46,104 nt of DNA from Prosthecodimorpha hirschii (GTDB lineage: Bacteria > Pseudomonadota > Alphaproteobacteria > Rhizobiales > Ancalomicrobiaceae). Both the position numbers and the translations under genes were made by a program. Below are positions 16,295-24,726 of the stretch, piece after piece. Within the stretch, counting starts at the first letter, position 1; each line of letters opens with the position of its first letter. The stretch is from assembly GCF_001305515.1 (NCBI RefSeq), contig NZ_LJYW01000001.1, forward strand, positions 3,947,777-3,993,880, written 5' to 3'. The notes under the pieces are model-generated. The model did no database searches and was not told the origin of the DNA. It saw only the letters and a list, made by a program, of their open reading frames with translations.

Positions 16295-17244
16295 CAGCGG
16301 AGCCTCGGATTGGCCAGGATGGCGAGGATGTCGGCGGTCGTGGTCAGGAGCAGGTAGACGAGGCAGAAGATCATGGCGCAGGTCTGAATCAGCGGCAGGT
16401 CGCGGGTCGCGACCGCATCGACCATCAGCTTGGCGATGCCCGGATAGTTGAAGATGGTTTCGACGATGATCACCCCGCCGAGCAGGTAGGACAGCGAGAG
16501 TGCGACCGCGTTGACGATCGGCCCGATGGCGTTGGGCAGGGCATGGCGCAGCACGACGCGCGCCGGCGAGGCGCCCTTGAGGATGGCCATCTCGACATAG
16601 GGGCTCTGCAGGGCCTCGATCACGGCGGCGCGGGTCATGCGGATCATCTGGGCCGAGATGACGAAGCTCAGCGTCATGATCGGCATGGCGTAGATCTTCA
16701 GGAGTTCGCCGAAGGTCGACACGTCGCGGGCGATCGACAGGGCCGGCAGCCATTTCAGCCAGACGGCGAAGATCAGCACCGCGCTGGTCGCGACCATGAA
16801 TTCCGGCACCGAGATGACCCCGATGGTCAGCATCGAGACCGTCCGATCGTAGATCGAGCCGCGCATGGCGGCGGCCGTGATGCCGAGCGTCAGGGCGATC
16901 GGCACCGAGAACAGCGCGGTCAGCCCGGCGAGCTTCAGGGAGGAGACCAGCCGGCCGCCGATCAGCTGCGCGATCGGCAGGTGGTTGGCATAGGAGGTGC
17001 CGAGATCGCCGGTGGCGAGGCCGGCCAGCCAGTGGCCGAAACGGACCAGGGCCGGCTCGTCGAGATGCATCGCGGTCCGGAGGCCGGCGACCGCCTCGGG
17101 CGTCGCCGCCTGGCCGAGCAGGATCTCGACCACGTCGCCGGGCAGGATCGCGGTCGCGGCGAAGACCGTGAAGGACACGACCACCATCGTGAACAGCGCG
17201 ATCAGCAGGCGTCCTGCGATCAGGGACGGTATCCTGGCTTTCAT
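16294..17244 (-). CDS. ABC transporter permease, DppB-like
   Basis: A 316-residue inner-membrane permease with about six membrane segments. The first is near residues 9-35, with the family pattern FAATAILPGDVVEILLG, then LDEPALVRFGHWL and GDLGTSY. The EAA loop is ILKGASPARVVLRHALPNAI. The start at 17244 fits the expected short N-terminus. It is separated from the binding-protein gene upstream by 320 bp containing a strong palindrome. Confidence 0.94.
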   Translation of the reverse strand: MKARIPSLIAGRLLIALFTMVVVSFTVFAATAILPGDVVEILLGQAATPEAVAGLRTAMHLDEPALVRFGHWLAGLATGDLGTSYANHLPIAQLIGGRLVSSLKLAGLTALFSVPIALTLGITAAAMRGSIYDRTVSMLTIGVISVPEFMVATSAVLIFAVWLKWLPALSIARDVSTFGELLKIYAMPIMTLSFVISAQMIRMTRAAVIEALQSPYVEMAILKGASPARVVLRHALPNAIGPIVNAVALSLSYLLGGVIIVETIFNYPGIAKLMVDAVATRDLPLIQTCAMIFCLVYLLLTTTADILAILANPRLR

Positions 17245-17564
17245 CCGCGCTCCCTTCGTTCGGCCACAGGATCGGCGTGCCCGCTGCGGTAACCATACCG
17301 CATGCCGGCCTCGACGATGGTCTCGATTCGCAGTTTCGCTTAGCAAGGAGCGGGCCGGAACCGGGCGGATCGCGCATCCCGGAGGTGCGCGCCCGGATGG
17401 CGGTTCCCGCAGGGCACCGGGATAGAATCGGCCGGCGCCGCGGACGGTCCGGATGCGGGACCGGCTCAGGTCTCGTCCGTCGTCGGAACGGCGCGACCGG
17501 GGTTCGAACCCCGGCCGCGCAAGGCGGTCACCGGCGCCGCAGCGCGCCGGCGACGGTCGGCCGG
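17245..17564 (-). other. 320-bp gap between binding-protein and permease genes
   Basis: No gene is supported here. The main structure is the palindrome at 17491-17520, listed separately. Such gaps often carry an attenuating hairpin that keeps binding-protein levels above permease levels. A separate promoter for the permease genes cannot be excluded. Confidence 0.5.
17491..17520. promoter_or_regulatory. 30-bp near-perfect palindrome, possible attenuator hairpin
   Basis: The sequence is self-complementary over 30 bp with one mismatched pair, and its centre is GGGGTTCGAACCCC. It begins about 45 bp after the end of the binding-protein gene in the direction of transcription. The centre looks like a tRNA T-arm, but no cloverleaf can be built around it. 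A transcript hairpin that partly stops readthrough into the permease genes, or stabilises the upstream mRNA 3' end, is the simplest reading. Confidence 0.45.
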
Positions 17565-19175
17565 TCAGGCCAGCCAGACATATTCGGCGAAGGCGTAGCC
17601 CATCATGCCGCCGAGCGGATTGGCCTTGAGGCCCTGCAGCTTGGACGAGATCGCATCGACGTTGGAGATGTAGACCGGGATCGCCGTGCCAGCTTCCTCG
17701 GCCACCATGACCTGCATCTCGCCGTAGATCTGCTTGCGCTTGGCCTCGTCGAGCGAGCCGCGCGCCTCGATCAGCATGCGGTCGAACTTCTCCGACTTGT
17801 ACTGGCTCTCGTTCCACGGCGCCGACGAGGCGTAGAGCAGCGAGAACAGGATGTCGGGGGTCGGCCGCGGGTTGATGTTGCCGAAATGGACCGGCGCCTT
17901 CAACCAGTAGTTCGACCAGTAGCCGTCCGAGGGGACGCGCTTCAGATCGAACTTCATGCCGATCGCCTGGCCGGCGGACTGCACGATGGTCGCCATGTCG
18001 ACCGACGAGGAGGCCGCGTCGGAGCAGACGATCGGGATTTCCTGACCGATCAGGCCGGCCTTCTGGAAGTGGAACTTGGCCTTCTCGGGATCGAACGCCT
18101 TCGGCTTCAGGCTGGCATTGTGGTAGCGGTTCGCCGGCGAGACCGGCTGGTCGTTGGCGATCTCGGCGAGGCCGCGCAGTGCGGATTTCTGGATCGCCTC
18201 GCGGTTGATCAGATACTTCATGCCGGCGACGAAGTCGGCCTTGTCGCCCGGCGTCATGTCGAGGCGCATGTTCAGGTTGGTGTAGTTGCCGGCGGTGGTC
18301 TTGGACAGGACCACGCCCGGCTGGCCTTCGACCAGGCGGATGTTGCGCGGGTTGATCGAGGCCGCGAGCTGGATGTCGCCGGCGAGCAGCGCGTTGATGC
18401 GCGCGGCGTCGTCCGGAATGGCGAAGAACTCGAAGCTGTCGAGATGAACGACGCCGGACTTGAAGTAGTTCTTGTTCTTCACGCCGATCGAACGGACGCC
18501 CGGCTCGAAGTTCTCGCACACGAAGGCGCCGGTGCCGTTCGCCTTGGCGAAGGTGGTGGTGCCGTCGGCGATGATCATGAAGTGATGCAGCGACAGGATG
18601 GTCGGCAGATCGCCGTTGGACTCGGCCAGCGTGATCTCGACGGTCAGATCGTCGACCGCCTTGAAGCCGGTCATCTGCTTGGCGATCGCGTTGACCTTCG
18701 AACCGGTCGCCGGGTCGAGATGGCGCTTCAGCGAATAGATCACGTCGGCGGACGAGAGGGTCTTGCCGGAATGGAAGGTGACGCCCTTGCGCAGTTTGAC
18801 GGTCCAGACCTTGCCGTCCTTGGAGTCGATGCTCTCGGCGAGCTCCATCTGCGGCACGCCGGTCTCGTCCAGGAAGGTGAGACGGTTGTAGAAGGCGCAG
18901 CAGCGGACATAGTCGGTCGACAGCGAGGCCTTGGCCGGGTCGAGCGTGTCGGCGGTGGAGGACGACCAGCCGGCCGCCTTCAGGGTGCCGCCGGAAACCG
19001 GGGTCGCCGCCAGCGCCGAGGTGGCGCGGCCGATGACCAGGCCGCCCGCGGCCGCGGTGAGGCCGCCGGCCATCAGCATCTTGATGAGATCGCGGCGGGT
19101 CGCGCCGTGGCGAAGCGCGTGCTCGACCATGGCGTCGTCGGACTTGGTCCAGTGGGATGCGAACTTGTCGGTCAC
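17565..19175 (-). CDS. ABC transporter substrate-binding protein, peptide/family 5 (DppA-like)
   Basis: A 536-residue periplasmic protein. A twin-arginine signal is visible as ATRRDLIKMLMAGGLTAAAG (about 25-44), followed by a probable ALA-type cleavage site near residue 57. The mature part has the family 5 pattern: GGTLKAAGWSSSTADTLDPA near its start, WTVKLRKGVTFHSGKTLSSA, and a long C-terminal lobe. Ligands in this family include peptides, opines, nickel and other amino compounds. The Tat signal preceded by a 25-residue N-region is a little long but common in this family. It lies 68 bp downstream of the HAD gene and heads the transporter genes. Confidence 0.94.
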   Translation of the reverse strand: MTDKFASHWTKSDDAMVEHALRHGATRRDLIKMLMAGGLTAAAGGLVIGRATSALAATPVSGGTLKAAGWSSSTADTLDPAKASLSTDYVRCCAFYNRLTFLDETGVPQMELAESIDSKDGKVWTVKLRKGVTFHSGKTLSSADVIYSLKRHLDPATGSKVNAIAKQMTGFKAVDDLTVEITLAESNGDLPTILSLHHFMIIADGTTTFAKANGTGAFVCENFEPGVRSIGVKNKNYFKSGVVHLDSFEFFAIPDDAARINALLAGDIQLAASINPRNIRLVEGQPGVVLSKTTAGNYTNLNMRLDMTPGDKADFVAGMKYLINREAIQKSALRGLAEIANDQPVSPANRYHNASLKPKAFDPEKAKFHFQKAGLIGQEIPIVCSDAASSSVDMATIVQSAGQAIGMKFDLKRVPSDGYWSNYWLKAPVHFGNINPRPTPDILFSLLYASSAPWNESQYKSEKFDRMLIEARGSLDEAKRKQIYGEMQVMVAEEAGTAIPVYISNVDAISSKLQGLKANPLGGMMGYAFAEYVWLA

Positions 19176-19243
19176 GACGTTCCCCTTTCGTGGTTCCGCG
19201 GGCGGATGCCCACCGTTCGATCGGATTTGCGCGATCCGGCTGA

Positions 19244-19960
19244 TCAGGCCGGCAGGCTGGCCTCGACGGCATCGGCCAGGGCCGCCATCGAGGTGAAATG
19301 GAAGTCGGGCTCGGTGAAGCGCTCGGGCTCGATCGTGCCGCCGTAGCCGGGCTGGGCGTGACGGCGCTCGATCCAGCAGTTGGTCATGCCGAGGCGGCGC
19401 GAGATGCCGATGTCGTGATACTGGCTCTGCGCCACGTGCAGGATCTGGTCCGGCGTGGCGCCCTCGCTCTCGACGAAGCGGAAGACGTGGCGGAAGAATT
19501 CCGGATCGGGCTTCTCTGTGCCGGTATCGTCGACCGTGAAACCGGCATGGAACGGGTTGCCCAGGGTCCGGGCGAAATGCTCGAAGGCCCAGCGCTGCGC
19601 GTTGGTCATGGCGATCAGGCGGTAGTGCCGGGCCAGCCGGGCGAGCGCCGCGGCGCTGTCCGGGAAGGCCGACCAGGTCGCAGCCCCGTCACGCAGCCGC
19701 GCGCCGAATTCCTCACCGGCGGGAAGGCCGAGCTTCGGGGCGATGACGCCGTAGACGCGGGCGAGATCGTCGGGGAAGCGCTGCGCCTCCGGCATGTAGC
19801 GGGCCGCCCGGTAAAGCGCCAGCGCGGCCTCGCCGTCGACCGCGACGCCCGCCTCCCGGCCGATCTCGGCGAGCGTACCGGTGATGCCGCCCTCGAAGTC
19901 GATCAGGGTGCCGACCACGTCGAAGGTCAGGTACCGGAAATCGGCGAAACTCTTGGACAC
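19244..19960 (-). CDS. HAD-superfamily hydrolase, type II haloacid-dehalogenase-like
   Basis: A 238-residue HAD protein. Motif I is LTFDVVGTLIDFEGG (catalytic Asp near residue 11), motif II is the Asn/Thr-containing AMTNAQRW, the motif III Lys is in TEKPDPEFF, and a final acidic/His cluster HVAQSQYHDIG follows. The start is taken as GTG at 19960, because AGGAGG lies 7 bp upstream (19968-19973) and the sequence before it does not look like protein. Family members hydrolyse 2-haloacids or phosphate esters; a phosphatase of a small metabolite is as likely as a dehalogenase. It lies between the aminotransferase and the binding-protein gene. A second HAD of similar size is at 22709-23377. Confidence 0.88.
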   Translation of the reverse strand: MSKSFADFRYLTFDVVGTLIDFEGGITGTLAEIGREAGVAVDGEAALALYRAARYMPEAQRFPDDLARVYGVIAPKLGLPAGEEFGARLRDGAATWSAFPDSAAALARLARHYRLIAMTNAQRWAFEHFARTLGNPFHAGFTVDDTGTEKPDPEFFRHVFRFVESEGATPDQILHVAQSQYHDIGISRRLGMTNCWIERRHAQPGYGGTIEPERFTEPDFHFTSMAALADAVEASLPA

Positions 19961-20139
19961 CCGGGGACCTCCTGGCGATGGCCGGCTGGAGCGGATTTCT
20001 TCCGATCGCGCCCTCAGGAGTTTCCCCAAGGGACGTGCGCCTTATCCGCTGAATGCGCGAAGCGGTTCGGCACAAAATTTCGAATCGCGCGGCATTCCAA
20101 CATATCGGCCGAAATGCCGGCCGAAGCGCCGCGACCGGC

Positions 20140-21516
20140 TCACGCCATGGCGGCGCGCACGTCCGGATCCTCGAGCGTCTGATCGAGCGTGCGGCGGGTC
20201 CGTTCGACCATGGCGTCGATCTCCGCCAGGGTGGCGCAGAGCGGCGGCGCGAAGCCGATCGCGCCGTTGCCGAAGGCGCGGATGACCAGCCCGTTGGCCC
20301 AGGCGCGGTCGAAGATGCGGCGCGCCGGCTCGCTGGCCGCCGGCAGGGGCGTGCGGGCGGCCTTGTCGACCACCAGTTCGACCGCCGCCAGCATGCCGCG
20401 GCCGCGCACGTCGCCGACCAGCGGGTGATCGGCGAGGCTGGCGAGCCCCTCCATCAGCCGGCGACCGGATTTGCGGCCGTTTTCCAGGACGCCGGCCTCG
20501 TAGAGCCGCAGCACTTCGAGCCCCACGGCGGCGCTGACCGGGTGGGCCGAATAGGTGTAGCCGTGCCCGACGGCGGCCGCGCCCGCCCCGTCCGCGATGG
20601 TGTCGTAGACGTGGTTGGTCATGAACACCGCGCCCATCGGCACGTAGCCGGAGGTCAGACCCTTGGCGACGGTCATCAGGTCCGGAACGATGCCCTCGTC
20701 CGCGCAGGCGAAGAGCGGGCCGGTGCGGCCGAAGCCGGTGATCACCTCGTCGGCGACGAACAGGATGTCGAGCGCGCGGCAGGCCTCGCGCATCGCCTTC
20801 ATCCAGCCGTCCGGCGGCACCAGTACGCCGCCGGAACCCTGGATCGGCTCGGCATAGAAGGCCGCGACCCGCTCCGGCCCGCCGATCTCGGCGACCTTGG
20901 CGTGCAGCTGCGCCACCGAGGCGGCGATGACGGCCTGCGGATCGGAGCCGACCGGATTGCGGTAGAGATAGTGCGACGGAATTTTATGCTGCCAGTCATA
21001 CGGCAGCCCGAAGCCGGCATGGAAGGCCGGCAGCGCGGTCAGGCCGGCGCCGACGGTCGAGGAGCCGTGGTAGCCCTGCTCCAGCGAGATGAACTGGTCC
21101 TTCTCCGGCTTGCCGCGGGCGCGCTGGTAGTAGCGCACGAAGCGCACCGTGGAATCGACCGCGTCCGATCCGCCGAGCGTGAAATAGACATGGTCGAGAT
21201 CGCCCGGGGTGCGCTCGGCGAGTTCGGCGGCGAGCCGGATGGCCGGCTCCGAACCGAGGCTGAAATAGCCGGTCGCATAGGAGAGTTCGCGCATCTGATG
21301 CGCGGCGGCTTCGACCACGCTCTCGACGCCGTAGCCGAGATTGACGCACCAGAGGCCGGCGAAGCCGTCGAGCAGCTGCTGGCCGGCGCCATCGGTGACG
21401 GTCGCACCGCGCGCCGAGCGCAGCACGCGCACGCCGGCCTTCTCGTGGCCGCGATAGGAGGCGACCGGGTGGATCAGATGGGCGCGGTCGAGTTCGACCA
21501 GGGAATTGCTGAGCAT
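20140..21516 (-). CDS. Class III aminotransferase (omega-amino acid/amine type)
   Basis: A 458-residue PLP enzyme. Fold motifs in order are LLDGFAGLWCVNLGYG (about 48-63), FTLGGSDAVDSTVRFVRYY (about 112-130), the cofactor Asp256 in FVADEVITGFGRTG, and the Schiff-base Lys285 in MTVAKGLTSGYVPMGA. The GLWCVNLGYG and YATGYFSLGSEPAIRLA segments are typical of the putrescine/beta-alanine:pyruvate group. It transfers the amino group from an amine or omega-amino acid to a keto acid. Its neighbours, a double GNAT 14 bp upstream and a HAD plus peptide-type importer downstream, suggest a shared amino-compound pathway. Confidence 0.93.
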   Translation of the reverse strand: MLSNSLVELDRAHLIHPVASYRGHEKAGVRVLRSARGATVTDGAGQQLLDGFAGLWCVNLGYGVESVVEAAAHQMRELSYATGYFSLGSEPAIRLAAELAERTPGDLDHVYFTLGGSDAVDSTVRFVRYYQRARGKPEKDQFISLEQGYHGSSTVGAGLTALPAFHAGFGLPYDWQHKIPSHYLYRNPVGSDPQAVIAASVAQLHAKVAEIGGPERVAAFYAEPIQGSGGVLVPPDGWMKAMREACRALDILFVADEVITGFGRTGPLFACADEGIVPDLMTVAKGLTSGYVPMGAVFMTNHVYDTIADGAGAAAVGHGYTYSAHPVSAAVGLEVLRLYEAGVLENGRKSGRRLMEGLASLADHPLVGDVRGRGMLAAVELVVDKAARTPLPAASEPARRIFDRAWANGLVIRAFGNGAIGFAPPLCATLAEIDAMVERTRRTLDQTLEDPDVRAAMA

Positions 21517-21530
21517 GGCGAAACTCCGGT

Positions 21531-22388
21531 TCAACCGAGGGCCTGGCTGGCCAGGGCATAGGTCTTCACGGCCGGCCCGGCCGGCGCAGGTCCGTTGTCG
21601 GCGGGCGTGTTCCCGCTGCGGATCATCGGGATGCCGTCGCCGGCCTTGGCCAGGCCGCGGGATTCGAGAAAGGCGGACAAGGCCGCCGGATCGGGCGTGT
21701 CGACGCGCAGGAAGGCGCCGGGGCGGTTCGCGATCACGAAATCGATCAGCGCCATGGCGCCTTGCGGGTCCGGCGCGACGACCGGACCGATCACCTCGCC
21801 GCGGCCGAAGGCGCGCAAGGCCGCGAAGCCGGTGACCGCGCCGCCGCCGTCGGTCAGGACGGCGAAGCGGCCCAATCCAGCAAGGCGCTCGAGGAGCGGA
21901 CGGCGCTCCATGCCCGAGGCGACCCGGTCGAGCGCCGCGAGCGCGTCGAGATCGGGCGTCTCCGCCCAGGCGACAGGGTCGGGCACCGGCGGCAGCCCGG
22001 ACGGGATGCCCTGGTGCTGGTGGATCATGCCGGTGGGCCGGAAGCCGAGCTTTTCGTAGAGCGGCAGGCCGTCGGCGGTGGCGGTCAGGCGGGTCACCCG
22101 CGGTCCCGCCGCCGCCAGGACCCGCTCCATCAGCGCCCGGCCGAGCCCGCGTCCGCGCATCGCCTCGGCGACGATCACCATGTTGATCGTCGCGGCCGGC
22201 CCGAACGGGGTGACGAAGGCGGTGCCGACGACCCGCTCGCCGTCGAGCGCGGCGACGCCGTGGCTCAGGTCCATGACCAGCGCCCAGTCCTCGCGCCGAT
22301 GCGGCCAGCGCGCCTCGACGGAGAGCCTGTGGGCGCCGTCCAGATGCGGTTCGGCGAAGTCCTGGAATGCGATCGGGGTATCGGCCAT
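21531..22388 (-). CDS. Double GNAT-domain N-acetyltransferase (acetyltransf_18-like)
   Basis: A 285-residue protein with two GNAT-like halves. The N-terminal half (about 1-135) keeps the acetyl-CoA motif AEAMRGRGLGRALMERVLAA and the C-terminal LYEKLGFRPTG. The second half (about 140-265) has the acetyltransf_18-type pattern LDRVASGMERRPLL, FGRGEVIGPVVAPD and FLRVDTPDPAALSAFL. It ends in YALASQALG, shared exactly with the paralogue at 30117-31004. The start at 22388 follows a GGAGG-type site in the leader. It probably acetylates an amine or amino-acid intermediate or toxic substrate. It is the first gene of the aminotransferase operon. Confidence 0.88.
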   Translation of the reverse strand: MADTPIAFQDFAEPHLDGAHRLSVEARWPHRREDWALVMDLSHGVAALDGERVVGTAFVTPFGPAATINMVIVAEAMRGRGLGRALMERVLAAAGPRVTRLTATADGLPLYEKLGFRPTGMIHQHQGIPSGLPPVPDPVAWAETPDLDALAALDRVASGMERRPLLERLAGLGRFAVLTDGGGAVTGFAALRAFGRGEVIGPVVAPDPQGAMALIDFVIANRPGAFLRVDTPDPAALSAFLESRGLAKAGDGIPMIRSGNTPADNGPAPAGPAVKTYALASQALG

Positions 22389-22708
22389 CGGCGGGTCCGG
22401 CAGGAGGAGGGGTTGCCTCCTTGGTAGCCCGGCCGGCGTGGCGTTTCCGGTCGAGCTTTCCGGTCCGGCGACATCTTCGGCCGTCCGCCGGACGCGGCAC
22501 CGCAGTTTATTTCGGACGCGCCGGCCGCAGTCCGGCGAGCCCGGTCGGGGACGGCGATCCGTCTCGCGGCCGGGTCGCAACTCTCTGCCGAGCCCCGGCG
22601 ACCATTCGGCAGGATGTGCTTTCCTCCGGCCCGACTGCGGCGCGGGCGCATGGGCGCGGGCTCCTATGATGGCGTGGACATCCCGCCATCGGCCCCAAGG
22701 ACCCCGTC
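22389..22708. other. 320-bp divergent intergenic region
   Basis: No gene is supported between the divergent GNAT and HAD genes. It must hold promoters for both operons. No clear inverted-repeat operator or transcription-factor gene was seen beside it. Confidence 0.5.
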
Positions 22709-23377
22709 ATGAGCCGCTTCCGCCCGAAATACGTGACCTTCGACTGCCACGGCACGCTGATCTTCTACCAGATGGCCGATGCCGCCCGGGCGATCTACGG
22801 CGCCACGCTGGACGAGGCCCGCATGACCGCCTTCATCCGCGATTTCTCGGCCTATCGGCTCGACGAGATCCTGGGCGCCTGGAAGCCCTATGCGGAGGTG
22901 GTGCACAACGCGGTCGAGCGGACCTGCCGCAAGAATGGCGTCGCGTTCCGGGCCGAGGATGCCGCCTGGATCTACGAGCAGGTGCCGACCTGGGGTCCGC
23001 ATCCGGACGTGCCGGCCGGCCTCGCCAAGGTGGCCAAGGAGATCCCGCTGGTGATCCTGTCCAATGCCATGAACGCGCAGATCCCGCACAATGTCGCCAA
23101 GCTCGGCGCGCCGTTCCACGCCGTCTACACGGCCGAGCAGGCGCAGGCCTACAAGCCGCGCTTCCAGGCCTTCGAATACATGTTCGACATGCTCGGCTGC
23201 GGCCCGGAGGACGTGCTGCACTGCTCGTCTTCGTTCCGCTACGATCTGATGTCGGCGCACGATCTCGGCATCAAGAACAAGGTCTGGGTCAATCGCGGCC
23301 ACGAGCCGGCCAATCCCTATTATGGCTATGTCGAGATCGCCGACATTTCCGGCCTGCCCGCCGTCGTCGGCCTGTGA
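22709..23377 (+). CDS. HAD-superfamily type II hydrolase (2-haloacid dehalogenase-like)
   Basis: A 222-residue HAD protein. Motif I is VTFDCHGTLIFYQ (nucleophile Asp near residue 11), motif II is VILSNAMNAQI, the motif III Lys is in QAYKPRFQAF, and motif IV is CSSSFRYDLMSAHDLGI. The NR near the end (VWVNRGHEPANP) and overall length fit L-2-haloacid dehalogenases, but many relatives are phosphatases. The FAD oxidase gene starts 10 bp after its stop, so the two are co-transcribed, divergently from the aminotransferase operon. Confidence 0.9.
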   Translation: MSRFRPKYVTFDCHGTLIFYQMADAARAIYGATLDEARMTAFIRDFSAYRLDEILGAWKPYAEVVHNAVERTCRKNGVAFRAEDAAWIYEQVPTWGPHPDVPAGLAKVAKEIPLVILSNAMNAQIPHNVAKLGAPFHAVYTAEQAQAYKPRFQAFEYMFDMLGCGPEDVLHCSSSFRYDLMSAHDLGIKNKVWVNRGHEPANPYYGYVEIADISGLPAVVGL

Positions 23378-23387
23378 GATCCGCCCG

Positions 23388-24665
23388 ATGAAGCTCCTCT
23401 CCTACTGGCATGACACAGCCCCGGCCTTCACCGGCGGGGCCGACGGTCCGGTCGAAGGCCGCTACGACGTGGCCGTGGTGGGCGGGGGCTTCACGGGCCT
23501 CGCCGCCGCCCGTCAGCTCGCGATGGGCGGCGCCCGCGTGGCGCTCCTGGAGGCGAATACGGTCGGCTCCGGCGCCTCCGGGCGCAATGGCGGCCATCTC
23601 AACAACGGCATCGCGCACAGCTACGTCGCCGCCAAGGCGCATCTCGGCGCCGAGCGCGCGCATGCCCTCTACCGCGCCTTCGACGCCTCGGTCGACCGGA
23701 TCGAGGCGATCGTGGCCGAGGAAGGCATCGACTGCGCCTTCCGCCGCGCCGGCAAGCTGAAGCTCGCCTCCAAGCCGAAGCATGTCGCCGGGCTCCGGGC
23801 CAATTTCGAGGTCATCCACCGCGAGGTCGACCCCGACACCGCGTTCCTGTCCAAGGCCGATCTCGCCCATGAGGTCGGCACCGACGCCTTCCACGGCGCC
23901 ATGCTGTCGAAGAAGAGCGGCATGATGCATATGGGCCGCTACGCCGTCGGCCTCGCCGAAGCCGCCCGGCGGCGCGGCGCGGTCCTGTTCGAGCAGGCGC
24001 CGGTGACGGCACGCCGGACCGTCGACGGGATGACCGAGCTGACCACCCCGCGCGGCACGCTCACCGCGCGCGACGTGTTCGTGGCGACCGGCGCCTACAC
24101 GTCCGGGCCGTTCGGCTGGTTCAAGCGCCGGCTGGTCAATGTCGGCAGCTTCATCGTGGCGACGCGGCCGCTCACGGCAGCGGAAGTCGCGGCGGTGCTG
24201 CCGGGCAACCGGACCTGCGTCAACTCGATGAATGTCGGCAACTATTTCCGCCTGGCGCCCGACAACCGGCTGATCTGGGGCGGCCGCGCCCGCTTCACGG
24301 CCTTTTCCGATCAGCGCTCCGACGCCAAGAGCGGCGCGGTCCTGAAGGCGAGCCTGGCGACGATCTTCCCGCAACTGGCCCATGTCGAGCTCGACTATTG
24401 CTGGGGCGGCCTGGTCGACATGACGCAGGATCGCTTTCCCCGCGCGGGCCGCGCCGACGGCGTCTGGTACGCCATGGGCTATTCGGGCCACGGCGCGCAG
24501 ATGTCGACCGAGATGGGCATCCGCATCGCCGACGCCATCCTGGGCCGGCCCGATACCAACCCGCTCGCCGGGCTCGACTGGCCGGCCATTCCGGGCCATC
24601 TCGGCCAGCCCTGGTTCCTGCCGCTGGTCGGCCTCTGGTACAAGACCCTCGACCGCTTCCAGTGA
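23388..24665 (+). CDS. DAO-family FAD-dependent oxidoreductase (PuuB-like)
   Basis: A 425-residue flavoprotein. FAD motifs are YDVAVVGGGFTGLAAARQLA (about 26-45), SGASGRNGGHLNNG, and near the C-terminus the flavin-cap sequence MGYSGHGAQMSTEMG. The closest relative in the window is the oxidase at 1808-3097, which shares ASGRNGG and VATGAYT/VATNAYT. This group oxidises amines such as gamma-glutamylputrescine or N-methylated amino acids. The start at 23388 lies just after the HAD stop and was chosen over an ORF start inside the HAD gene. It ends against a convergent dehydrogenase gene. Confidence 0.91.
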   Translation: MKLLSYWHDTAPAFTGGADGPVEGRYDVAVVGGGFTGLAAARQLAMGGARVALLEANTVGSGASGRNGGHLNNGIAHSYVAAKAHLGAERAHALYRAFDASVDRIEAIVAEEGIDCAFRRAGKLKLASKPKHVAGLRANFEVIHREVDPDTAFLSKADLAHEVGTDAFHGAMLSKKSGMMHMGRYAVGLAEAARRRGAVLFEQAPVTARRTVDGMTELTTPRGTLTARDVFVATGAYTSGPFGWFKRRLVNVGSFIVATRPLTAAEVAAVLPGNRTCVNSMNVGNYFRLAPDNRLIWGGRARFTAFSDQRSDAKSGAVLKASLATIFPQLAHVELDYCWGGLVDMTQDRFPRAGRADGVWYAMGYSGHGAQMSTEMGIRIADAILGRPDTNPLAGLDWPAIPGHLGQPWFLPLVGLWYKTLDRFQ

Positions 24666-24670
24666 CGTCC

Positions 24671-24705
24671 GATGCGAGGGCGCGCCGCAGGCCTGCCCTT
24701 GCATC
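24671..24705. terminator. Hairpin between convergent genes, probable bidirectional terminator
   Basis: GATGCGAGGGC (24671-24681) pairs with GCCCTTGCATC (24695-24705) over 11 bp with one G-U in RNA. It lies 5 bp after the FAD oxidase stop and 21 bp from the stop of the convergent dehydrogenase gene. The T-tract is weak. Confidence 0.5.
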
Positions 24706-24726
24706 TTGTCGGCTCAACCGACCGGA

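Noticed and set aside
17495-17520. Possible tRNA gene, suggested by a GGGGTTCGAACCCC T-arm
   Set aside because: No acceptor, D or anticodon arms can be paired upstream. The sequence is better read as a palindrome.
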